A stretch of DNA of 64,000 nt, taken from contig PQWQ01000005.1 of the NCBI GenBank assembly GCA_002943765.1, forward strand, positions 1,612,001-1,676,000. The letters are read 5' to 3'. The notes beneath the pieces were generated by a model, which saw only the letters and a program-made list of their open reading frames with translations, did not search any database and was not told the DNA's origin. How positions within the stretch are numbered: position 1 is the first letter of the stretch; every line of letters starts with the position of its first letter. Below, in pieces: positions 13,166 to 22,816 of the stretch. The translations under genes and the position numbers were made by a program. Origin of the DNA: Psoroptes ovis. Lineage: Eukaryota > Arthropoda > Arachnida > Sarcoptiformes > Psoroptidae.

Positions 13166-14193
13166 TCATTTTTGTTTGATTTTATTTTGATTTGATTGAT
13201 TTGTTGTCATTGGACTTAAATATAAATCATTGTCATCATTATCATTTTCAAATGATTTTTGTTGATTCGGTTTTCGACTACGTCGATGATGATGATGATG
13301 ATGTCGACGATACATAAATAATGCTCGCCATATATCCATTGCTGAACGATTATATGCTTTCATATAAAAATCAAAGAATAACCAAAAAAATAGCGGCGGT
13401 TGTGAAAGACCTAAATAAAGCCAATAAGCAGGATAATTACGTCCATAAATCCATACTAATAATCCATAAAAGCCATATATTACAAATTGATATAATTGTA
13501 AAATGGTTATGTATTTTTTCCACCATAAATATGGCTGTATCCATGGACCGAGAGCAGCTAAAGCATAATATGAATACATGATGACGTGTATTGTTGAATT
13601 GACGACTGAAATTTAAAGAAAAAATGGATAATTTAAATTAAATTCAGTCAAAAATTCAAATACATACATGCAAACAAAAATACGCATGGTACCAATGGAT
13701 TAACACGCATCAATATAAAACCAAATAATGGTACAACAGTATGATGATATACATGTAGTAAGGTTACTTGTGAAAATTTTTTTCGCATAATAAAAAAACA
13801 AGTATCCCATAAATCTAAACATTTCGATAACCAATACAGATAACCAAGATGTATGAGATAATAGGTTTTTTTCGATGAATCATTACGATCTGGATAATCA
13901 AAATTTAGCAATACACGAAATCCATCCGATAGCGTTACAACATTATAAAGTGCATATGAATTACAAATAGACATGACAACATTATAGATAAACATTAACC
14001 ATCGTACATCGAATGCTGGTAATTCTTGCATAACTTCGGGTCCTAAATATTTAGCAAATATTACAAAATTTGTCAATGTCCATATCGTTATGATTGGTGA
14101 TACATTAATCCAAAGCAAATGTTGTATACGAAAATCTGGTGTCATACCAACATATTCGAATAGAAAATCTAAATCATGTAATAACCACCACAT
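13166..14193 (-). CDS. Very-long-chain fatty acid elongase (ELOVL family)
   Basis: Exons 14193-13668 and 13605-13166 flank a 62-bp GT-AG intron (phase 1) and give 321 residues. The ATG at 14193 is chosen because an in-frame TGA lies at 14208-14206. Conserved ELO features are GPEVM after the first helix, YN, the histidine box HVYHH with following TVVP, then, across the intron, FVNSTIHVIMYSYYAL and GPWIQPYLWWKKYIT. The enzyme is the ER 3-ketoacyl-CoA synthase that condenses malonyl-CoA with long acyl-CoAs; the ELOVL1/4/7 branch is most likely. The tail has a six-His run and ends in KIKQK, which fits a KxKxx ER-retrieval signal. A donor-like GTGAGT at 14333-14328 suggests a non-coding 5' exon ending at 14334. 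Confidence 0.92.
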
Positions 14194-14883
14194 ATTGGGC
14201 TTCAATCAATTTAATGAATCAAAGGATTCAACTTGATTCTATGAAATCGATGGCTGGTATGCTCGTTGCTATTCAAATGATATTTGCAATGATATTACTC
14301 GCTAAAATTGAGCAAAAAATCAAATTTACTCACCTAACATTGGCCAGATCATCGATTGAAGCAAATTGATTGATGATGATTTTTCCTCGTCATCGTTAGC
14401 CGTGTATAAAATGTATAATTATTGGTTTACCGCATCTTACATGTGAATGATTTCTACAAAATTATTTGACCTCAACAATAAGTGAGTAAATTTCGTGATC
14501 AAATTTTGGTAAACTTTAAGTTTTTCCTGGTTCGCGGGCTTTTTTCCTTTTTGAAACAAATTTAGAATTTTAGTTTTAATCAATGTCGACAGACGGCGTT
14601 ACTATGAGCAAAAATTTGAAATTTTCATTTTTCAAAAAACCAGTTTTTTCATTTTTTTTTTCTTTCTCAAATCTTTGGTTAGAAACAAACGAATATTAAC
14701 CCCGAAAAACTGGAAACAAAATTATCATATGACCTTATTTTTTATTGAATCATTTCATAATCATAAAATTAAGATCAGTAGTGCTTTTGATTCAACGATT
14801 CAACTGTATCTATGATTGTGTGATTGGATTGATCAAGCAAAGCATCTGAAACGAGCTGAAACTCATCAAAATCAATCGCAAAT
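14194..14883. promoter_or_regulatory. Divergent promoter region, elongase / PTPMT1
   Basis: This 690-bp gap separates the start codons of two divergently transcribed genes and must carry both 5' ends. The elongase side contains a donor-like GTGAGT (14333-14328), consistent with a short 5' untranslated exon. No TATA box stands out in this AT-rich DNA. Confidence 0.4.
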
Positions 14884-15621
14884 ATGTCGATTTTTGCTCG
14901 TACAACATTCATACCATCATTAGCATATAATATGATGCGTAATCGTTGGTCAACATGGAATTGGTTTGATCGTATTGATGAAAATGTTATCATTGGTGCA
15001 TTACCATTTCATGGACAAGTATTGAATTATTTATATTTTAAAGAAAATATTCGATCAATGATATCGATGAATGAAGATTTTGAATTAGCGTTTGGGGTTA
15101 CAAATAGAAGAGATTGTGAACTGTTAGGTATTGAGTATTTACAATTAAATACAGCTGATATATTTCATGCACCTAAATTGCAACAATTAGTGGCTGGTGT
15201 TGATTTCATTCGGCATCAACGGCTATCATCGCCACGTGAATTATCAAAGATTTCATTGAATGAATCAACTGTGAAGAGTATTCTGTTCAATGAAAATCAA
15301 TTATTAAGGCTATTGAATTGGTCTATGAAGAATAATGGACAATACATCGATTTTGTAGTACGAGATGATAGAATCAATGATCAAAATCCATCATTCGAGC
15401 ATCGACCATCAACATATTTACATTGTAAAGCAGGCCGTACGAGAAGTGCAACACTTGCCATTTGTTATTTGATTAAACAATATGATCAAACACCACAACA
15501 AGCGATGGATGAATTGAAAAAATTACGCCGACAAGTATTATTACATCGTGAACAATTGAAAGCAATCGATGAATATTATGCACATTATTTAGAAGATATG
15601 AAAAAAATGAATTTCTGTTGA
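14884..15621 (+). CDS. PTPMT1: Mitochondrial phosphatidylglycerophosphatase PTPMT1
   Basis: A single exon encodes 245 residues. The dual-specificity phosphatase signature HCxAGRTRS has catalytic Cys171 and Arg177 (C-X5-R). The N-terminal WFDRIDENVIIGALPF pattern and the post-catalytic helix with YLI and LHREQL-type residues match PTPMT1. The family dephosphorylates phosphatidylglycerophosphate to phosphatidylglycerol on the matrix side of the mitochondrial inner membrane, a step in cardiolipin synthesis. The animal protein is about 200 residues; the extra length is an insertion of about 45 residues (roughly 111-158) just before the active site. It is fully open and I see no intron in it. The gene is convergent with DCTN3, with 38 bp between stop codons. 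Confidence 0.9.
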   Translation: MSIFARTTFIPSLAYNMMRNRWSTWNWFDRIDENVIIGALPFHGQVLNYLYFKENIRSMISMNEDFELAFGVTNRRDCELLGIEYLQLNTADIFHAPKLQQLVAGVDFIRHQRLSSPRELSKISLNESTVKSILFNENQLLRLLNWSMKNNGQYIDFVVRDDRINDQNPSFEHRPSTYLHCKAGRTRSATLAICYLIKQYDQTPQQAMDELKKLRRQVLLHREQLKAIDEYYAHYLEDMKKMNFC

Positions 15622-15659
15622 ATCAATAGATTTAAATCATTTTATAATTAATCAATTAA

Positions 15660-16417
15660 TCAATCAACATATTTATCATTATCATATTGACATTCTAATG
15701 TTGTTATATCATCTGAACATTGTTGTATTTGTTTTAATAAATTATTATACCAATTATTAAATTGTTCAATCAATAATTTTGTTTCCAAATCAATTCGTTT
15801 AGCTTCTTGTTGTTGTTCATATAATTGAAATTTTAATTTTATTAAATTTGTTTGTAATTCTATTGGAATGTTCAACAGATTAATGCGGTCATTATCATCC
15901 AATATTTTTGTTTTCAATTCTTGTATTTCTTCTAGATAATTTTTTTGTTGTTTTATTTCATCTTCAAAAGATAGGATTTGCTCAAATTTTATGATTGATA
16001 TTTGATTACCGAGTTGTTGTTGATCTAATTGTTCAAGTTTATTATTACTATCATTCAGCCATTTTTGTAACATTCGTAATTCATTGTAACATTGATTAAA
16101 ACGATCATTATGCAGTGTTAATGATCGTAATTTTTTATCAATATTACTAATCATTTGAATGATATTAATATTATTATTCAGCGATTGTTGAATCGGTGTG
16201 GATGTTATTTGTTGTTGTTCATCGTTTTCATCTATGATAATGCTATTATTGTTATTATTACCACCAATGTTGGTGTAACCATATAAACGTTGTTCAATAT
16301 CATCTAGCCGTAATGATAGTAAATCAATTGTTTTATCCTATTTTGGTAGATTTGAATTAATCAATTAATCGATCAATTAAATTTCAGTGAAAATTTTACC
16401 ATTTTTGTAATTATCAT
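15660..16417 (-). CDS. DCTN3: Dynactin subunit 3 (p24) homologue
   Basis: Exon 1 is 16417-16400 (six codons) and exon 2 is 16337-15660, joined across a 62-bp GT-AG intron in phase 0, giving 231 residues. The sequence is almost entirely helical coiled coil. The start region (LLSLRLDDIEQRLYG) lines up with the LQARVEELERWVYG pattern of vertebrate p24, and the C-terminal segment with QLYEQQQ and LLIEQFNNWYNNLL fits the p24 tail. p24 sits in the shoulder of the dynactin complex, which activates dynein. The protein exceeds the usual roughly 186 residues because of an Asn/Gln-rich insertion at about 27-55. A second ATG at 16402 could also initiate. It is divergent from TRIAP1. Confidence 0.75.
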
Positions 16418-16594
16418 CAAATTGAAGCTTGGTCGATGCTCGTGTCAATATAAAACAGCTGATGTTGCGCCTCAAGAGCAGCTATTTGTATCCAAGCATC
16501 TTCACATGTTATTCATTAGAAAAAAAACATTTGATTTTGTATTTCTTCAAGATTTCAAAACAAATTTATCTTCGTTTTTATTCAAAATTTATCG
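16418..16594. promoter_or_regulatory. Bidirectional promoter, DCTN3 / TRIAP1
   Basis: Only 177 bp separate the two divergent start codons, so the intervals for both 5' UTRs and core promoters must overlap. The segment near DCTN3 is GC-richer than its surroundings and contains CAGCTG (16457-16462). Assignment as a shared promoter is inferred from spacing. Confidence 0.5.
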
Positions 16595-16876
16595 ATGGAA
16601 TCAATTGGTAAAGAATGTACCGAATTGAAACGTGAATATGATCAATGTTTTAATGTATGGTTTGCTGAACATTTTCTGAAAGGTGATCATCAATCAAAAA
16701 TGTGTGATCAATTATTTGAATCATATCAAAAATGTGTACATGATGCAATCAAAAGACAAAATATTGATCTATTACAATTAGATAAGAACGTATTGGAAAC
16801 ACCAGATGAGAAACAACCACCGAAACCTCCGCCATCAGCCAATCAAGCATCGACAAAACAATCAACATCAAACTAA
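16595..16876 (+). CDS. TRIAP1: TRIAP1/Mdm35-type mitochondrial intermembrane-space protein
   Basis: A single-exon 93-residue protein. The twin CX9C motif is Cys8/Cys18 and Cys37/Cys47, with the family pattern KREYDQCFN followed by WFAE.FLKGD. TRIAP1 (yeast Mdm35) is oxidatively folded in the intermembrane space and pairs with PRELI/SLMO proteins to carry phosphatidic acid to the inner membrane for cardiolipin synthesis. The core ends near residue 60. The tail is Pro/Gln/Ser-rich and poorly conserved, as in other members. The start is the ATG directly before the conserved ESIGKEC segment. Confidence 0.93.
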   Translation: MESIGKECTELKREYDQCFNVWFAEHFLKGDHQSKMCDQLFESYQKCVHDAIKRQNIDLLQLDKNVLETPDEKQPPKPPPSANQASTKQSTSN

Positions 16877-17149
16877 ACAATAATTCAAATATGATTGATT
16901 AAAAATGGTTTTCATCTAAATTGTATCATAAACAGCTAATCATGCCCTTTGTTTGCCAATCTATATGATTTATCGATTCATTTGTTTAATAATATTTTAT
17001 AATTTAATATTTTTTAAATAAAAATTTTTGATATTTTTCAATTTCAAATTAAACACCCTTATACACCTGTTAAAATAGCCACTTGAATTTCATATGTTTA
17101 CATTGGAATTTTGAAAATTTGAAAATTTTTCAATTCAAATAAATTTAAA

Positions 17150-17572
17150 ATGTCCGTACAAGCAAAAAAGCGAAAATTACTTGGTGAATTGGATAAAATT
17201 GATAAAATATTATCAGAATTATCAACACAACGTAAACAGCTTGAAGATAATTTACAGCAAATTTATTATAAAAAATATTTACCAATAATATCTATGAATG
17301 TTGATGATGAAAACGATGGTCAAAATAATGATAAATCATTTAATAATTCATCAATCGATCAACCAAAACAACAACAATCATCATCGAAATTAATAAAATT
17401 AGATCTTGATGTGCCAATGATTAATCATTCACAAGATGTTGAAGATGACGATGATGATGATAATTTTGTACCGATGAATTCATACGAAGACAACGACGAT
17501 GATGATGATGATTGTGATATAGATGATAAGGAAAAATTACGAAAATTATTCAGTGAATTGCAACAATTTTAA
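17150..17572 (+). CDS. Hypothetical small acidic coiled-coil protein
   Basis: I do not recognise this 140-residue protein. Residues 1-45 form a basic amphipathic coiled coil (KKRKLLGELDKIDKILSEL). A polar middle follows, then two Asp runs at about 98-104 and 114-121, and a final helix KLRKLFSELQQF. The regular N- and C-terminal helices, ATG context (AAAATG) and position in a tight gene cluster make it more likely real than a repeat artefact. It ends 85 bp before the convergent P5C synthase stop and follows TRIAP1 by 273 bp. Confidence 0.6.
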   Translation: MSVQAKKRKLLGELDKIDKILSELSTQRKQLEDNLQQIYYKKYLPIISMNVDDENDGQNNDKSFNNSSIDQPKQQQSSSKLIKLDLDVPMINHSQDVEDDDDDDNFVPMNSYEDNDDDDDDCDIDDKEKLRKLFSELQQF

Positions 17573-17657
17573 ATCAATTCAATCATCTGATTTATTGTAT
17601 TATATTTAATTTCATTAAAAAGGTGATAATTTCAATATTTGAATAATGTGATCATTT

Positions 17658-20600
17658 CTATTCATCTTCGGCGATTTCTTGTCGTTTTTTATCGACCTCA
17701 AATTCCGATTCAATCGGCAATGAAACATGTTCATATTGACAGAAACCATTTTTTTCAAAATCTTGCACCACATGTCCTTGTCCTTGTAGTTGCCATTTGG
17801 TCGTCAGCAAACCTTCAATACCGACTGGACCACGTGCATGTATACGACCAGTTGATATACCAACTTCGGCACCTAAACCAAAACGATAACCATCGGAAAA
17901 TCTGGTGGAACAATTATGAAATACACATGCAGAATCGACATCACGTAAAAATTCTTTGGCACGATTATCTATTTATAAAATAAAAGAATAATAAATAATA
18001 TACGAATTAATGATTTTATTACGGAAATGAATACGGAATAAACAACAATAACAAACAACAAAATGAATAAAGATTCCGTTTAATGGATTTACTGCTTTAT
18101 TATCATCTTTTGTTATTATCATCGTTATATATTTGATGAATTTTATGCATTATCATCATAATCATCATTCACATCTTTATTTTGATGAATAAATGATATG
18201 AAAATAAAATAAATGATGATGATACGAATAAATGGTCAGCTACGCGGAAATAAAGTTTGGAAAAAACTGAAAAAACCAAAACTAAACCATAAAAAACGGA
18301 CCAAGGCTATGCTCATTATGCTTAACGAAAACTTATACACATTCTAAGATATTATCGACAATAAAGATGTTTTCATGTTATAAACACATGCAAATACAAT
18401 AATGATATTGATATCAATAATAGACATTTGCATCATTATCATTCAGTAGCATCAGCCCAGAACAACAACAAAACATTATCTTTTTTGGTTATATTATTAT
18501 TATTATTACATATTGTAAACAGATAAATAAATAAATAAATGAATCAATGAAATGAAATCCCGAAGAATTTATGGCTAAGCTATAACCTATTTAACTGAAT
18601 CGTCTATCCATTATTATTGATAATGATATCATCTATCCATCTGTATATTTGTATGGAGATATTTATAGAAATTAACAAATAAGAATTTCATTCATGAAAA
18701 TAGATAAGATAAGCCATTGAAGAATTGAAAAATAATACTAAATTATAACGGATATTTCTAATATATCTCTGAATATGTCAGAATTAAATTATCCTTAAAA
18801 AAAAGAGAGCAAGAAAATGAATTGATTATTATTTGCAGACGATTATGATGATGATAATAATAAATTTAAAAATTGATTTATAAATTGGGTATTATACACA
18901 CTGAATCATGGCCGATTCAATTATAATGAAGATTTAAATGGATGGAAATAAACAAACAGATAAATGATTATTTTTTCTACTTACCATCATTCGTAACGAT
19001 ACAATCAGTATGTCCACTACCATTAAAATTTATATGGTCAATTGCTTGTAAATAATCATCAACAATTTCTATGGCCATTTCTAAGCCACCATATTCTGTT
19101 TGTAAATTTTTTGCTTTTGGTGGTCCAAACGTCAGTAATTGGTATAATCTTGGACCAGAATATAATTTTACTGATTCTTGTTTTAATGTATTGCATAACC
19201 GTACAAAAAAATCATGATTATCCGTTACTAAATTATGATGTATTAATAATGTTTCAATTGCATTACATGCTGATGGATAATCACATTTGGAATCACGTAC
19301 TTAATGATACGTATAGATAAATGGAATTAAAGGATTAATTTTGAAAAATTGAAATAAATAAATGAATAAATAAATATTTACCAATTCTTATTGCTTTTTC
19401 TAAATCAGCACGATCATCAATATAAACATGACAAATACCTTCGGAATGACCTAATACAGGTACATGTTGACTTTGTTCTTGTATTGAACGAACTAATTCA
19501 CTTGAACCTCGTGGAATGATTAAATCACAACCATTTTCTGCTTGTATTAGCTCGGCAACATCTTCTCGTGTACTAACTAAATTGACAGCATTCTTAATAT
19601 CCGTCGATATTGATGATAATGATTCTTGAATCAATTGATGTAATATACGATTACTTTCTAATGCTTCTTTACCACCTTTAGCTAATAGCCCATTACCGCT
19701 TGCAATTGATAATGCAGCAATTTGTGGTAAACAATCGGGACGTGATTCAAATATAACTAATAAAACACCTAATGGCACGGTTATTTGACATAAATCTAGG
19801 CCATTCGATATTCTGGTTCGTCGTCGTACACGTCCAAGAACTGTTTCAGATGTATCGGCTATTTGTCTTAGACCAGTCGACAATGATTTCAGTTTTGATT
19901 CACTCAATGATAAACGATCTAATAATGGTTTGGCAATATCTTTTGAAGGTCAAAATATTTAAAAAAAAAAACAAATAAATAAATTAACATTTGCGCTCCT
20001 TGAACGATTATTTTCACACCTGATGCACGAGCTTTGATTAAATCACGTTCATTCGCTTCCAATATTGATTTTTGTCGTTCTTCTAATAAATTTGCCAATT
20101 TATGAATGATTTGACCACGTTCAATTCCAGTCAATTTTTGCAATAAACGGCTACTTTGTCTTGCTGTCAAATTCAAATGAAGAAAAAGATGTGATCTTGG
20201 ATCTAATAAAATATGAAAAATTACCATTCTGTATCATTGCTTGTGTTGATTCAATTTGTTCGGGTATTTGTGTGAAAAATGTCCCCACACGTTTGCCTGC
20301 CATTATATTCGAAATGGCATCATCTTGCATCCCGTTACATATGACCACCGATACACCACGATTCAATGCCCATACAGCTGAATTAACTTTCGATTCCATA
20401 CCACCGGTACCCACGCGTGAACCTTCTCCAAATGTTATAGATTGAGCTATGCTTGGATCATATGTATGCAGCAAACGAGCACCATCTTGACTTGGTGGTT
20501 TAGTGTAAATACCGTTCACATCGGATAATATGAATAATGCATCGGAATTCACTTCGACAGCTAAATGGGCAGCTAATATATCATTATCATTAACACTGAT

Positions 20601-21449
20601 GACACCTTCTAGATCGACATCAGGTAATGCAGGTGAAACGACGGCATCATTCGTATTGATAATCGGTATAATATCGAATTTCAATAGCTCAAATACAGTT
20701 GATGCCAAGTTTTGTCGCGATGATGGATTACGAAAATCTGTTTTATTAATCAATATTTGTGCAATCGTTATACCATACTGGGCAAACATAGCATCATACA
20801 GTGCCATCAAACCAGATTGACCCACAGCAGCAGCTGCACGTGGTTCCAACAGTGTAATACCTTGTGCTTGTAATTGATCATTGGTACGCGATAGCGTTTG
20901 ACGCATCGACATTGACATACGCAATTCGGATGTTAATTTTTGTTTGCCAAATGCAACAGCACCACTAGTAACCATCAGAACATCACGACCTTCTTTATGT
21001 AGTTCACTTACTTGTTCAACGATCGATGCCAAACGACCTAATGCTAAACCACATTCATCATCACGAGTGATGACCGCTGAACCTAATTTAATAACAACAC
21101 GTTGTGCACGTTTTAACTCATTACGTTTTGCAAATGATTCACGTATTGTTTTGATTTGTGTTGTTTTACCAATCTTCTGTGATGATTGATCATTCATTAG
21201 TTGATGATTTTCTTGATGATCATTATGATTGTTATTAATTGATATGGTGGATAATGGTGATAATAATTGGGAATTCGACAATTTATTCGTCGTTGTTACA
21301 TTATTGTTGATATTCTTGTTATTACTGTGTATCATATAATCACGAATATTTATTCGTGAATATTTCGATGATAAATATCGTCGATATATTTGGCAGAAAC
21401 GAGAATGACAGCCAAGAATATTCTGTTTCCAAACGATTCTGGATGCCAT
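17658..21449 (-). CDS. ALDH18A1: Delta-1-pyrroline-5-carboxylate synthase (bifunctional)
   Basis: Five exons (21449-20225, 20163-20020, 19939-19382, 19299-18985, 17968-17658) encode 850 residues; all four introns are phase 1. The N-terminal glutamate 5-kinase domain (about 115-370) begins VVIKLGSAVIT. The C-terminal gamma-glutamyl phosphate reductase domain (about 395-840) has TVPLGVLLVIFESRPD, PRGSSELVRSIQ, GHSEGICHVYID and the catalytic Cys654 in YPSACNAIETLL, and ends with RFGLGAEVGIST and HARGPVGIEGLLTTKW. The mitochondrial enzyme makes P5C from glutamate for proline and ornithine synthesis. Residues 35-105 are an Asn/Thr-rich insert before the kinase domain. The donor of exon 2 is GTGTGA, a weaker site. 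Introns are 61, 80, 82 and 1016 bp. Confidence 0.95.
17969..18984. other. Long last intron of P5C synthase
   Basis: At 1016 bp this intron is over ten times longer than the other three in the gene. It holds (TTA)n and (TGAT)n-rich DNA and no coding segment that I can support. Confidence 0.6.
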
Positions 21450-22816
21450 TTTGTCGTCAAAATTAATTTTATTGAATTTCAAATTGATCAAAATCAATCA
21501 ATCAATCGACCGATCGATGGATCGATCGATTTATAACCGAAGAAACGCTATGAACTATTGAAATCAATCATAGGATTTTGAAAATATTCAAAAGAAGCAA
21601 AAATCAAAATTCAAAATTTTGTTGTGTCGAGCAAAATTCAAATGATTAATCGGAGTGATATGAATGAATGAATACAATCGAAATTGTTTGTTAATAATCA
21701 AATTAACATTTAAAAAAAAATTCAAAATGATCATCGATCAATGATCAATGATTATCGATGTGTGGTTAATGTGCTGATGAATATTTGTGATTGATTTATT
21801 TTGATGTTGTTCGATGATTATGATGATGATGACGAAGTACAAACATAAACATTTTCAATGTTTCATTTGATTAAACTTGTTTCGATGTTATTTTTTTTCA
21901 TAGTCAACCAATCTTTGATTGGTTAACCATTCTCTGAATTGAAGATACTGATGAAATAAACAAATTTCCAAAAATAAAAAAACCATATCAGCGAGTTGTC
22001 ATACTTTGCTCAAACCTGAACTTCGAATTGATTTATTTTTGATTATTTCAAAAAATAACCAAAATTACGCGTGTTTTTTCCGCCATCACCAGCGAAAAAT
22101 TGCAGTGAATAACTTATAGACTTATGATTTTCACATGATAATAATTTAAAATTTAATCAAATTTTTTTCAAATCAAGTTTCAAAGATCTTTCAAAAAAAA
22201 TTACAAATTTCAAGTTTGACAAGTTTTACTGTGACATTTTTCTATACGTTTGATTGCAACAAAATTTTCTTGTTTTCATGTATCAAAGTTCAAAATCAAG
22301 ATCGATATGATTATGGACATTCATTCATTCATTTTTCATTAAATTCACTGCATGATTTGATTTAAAATTTCAATCTTTAATTTCAGGGTATTATGAGTCA
22401 TTATAAAACCACATTATGCCTCAAGCACAAACACGATACGATAACGGTGAATCACCAAAATTACCCAAATCATTATTGAATTCAAAGTATAGTAGCAAAG
22501 TGTCATCTATTGACCATGTGTTGGACATTTGGATCACTGATCAATACAATCAAGGAAAATCTCAAAAAAATTAGCGAAATTATTCGTAATTAATTCTTTT
22601 ATTAGTAATCATCTTTATCATAATCATTATTTTAAAGTAAATTTAAAATAATTCAATTCCAAAGAAAAATATTTGAAATATCTTTAAAATATGATAAAAT
22701 ATATTTAAAGTATAAGAATATATTTGTATTTGTATACGTATGGTAAATCTATCGAAAATAAATATAAATATAAATAAATAAATAAAAATAAATATTATTA
22801 AATTGAATTAATAATC
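21450..22816. other. Intergenic region between P5C synthase and ETH receptor
   Basis: This holds the P5C synthase promoter side (with a GATC-rich run near 21505-21530) and the receptor 3' UTR. A small plus-strand ORF at 22416-22574 is described separately. Otherwise only AT-rich sequence is visible. Confidence 0.5.
22416..22574 (+). CDS. Possible small ORF or terminal exon, 52 residues
   Basis: The ATG at 22416 opens a 52-codon frame with mixed, non-repetitive composition (MPQAQTRYDNGESPKLPKSL at the start), unlike the simple-repeat frames around it. An in-frame TAA lies just upstream. A good acceptor, TTTAATTTCAG ending at 22386, precedes it, so it may be the last exon of a short gene divergent from P5C synthase. 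I recognise no family. Confidence 0.3.
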   Translation: MPQAQTRYDNGESPKLPKSLLNSKYSSKVSSIDHVLDIWITDQYNQGKSQKN

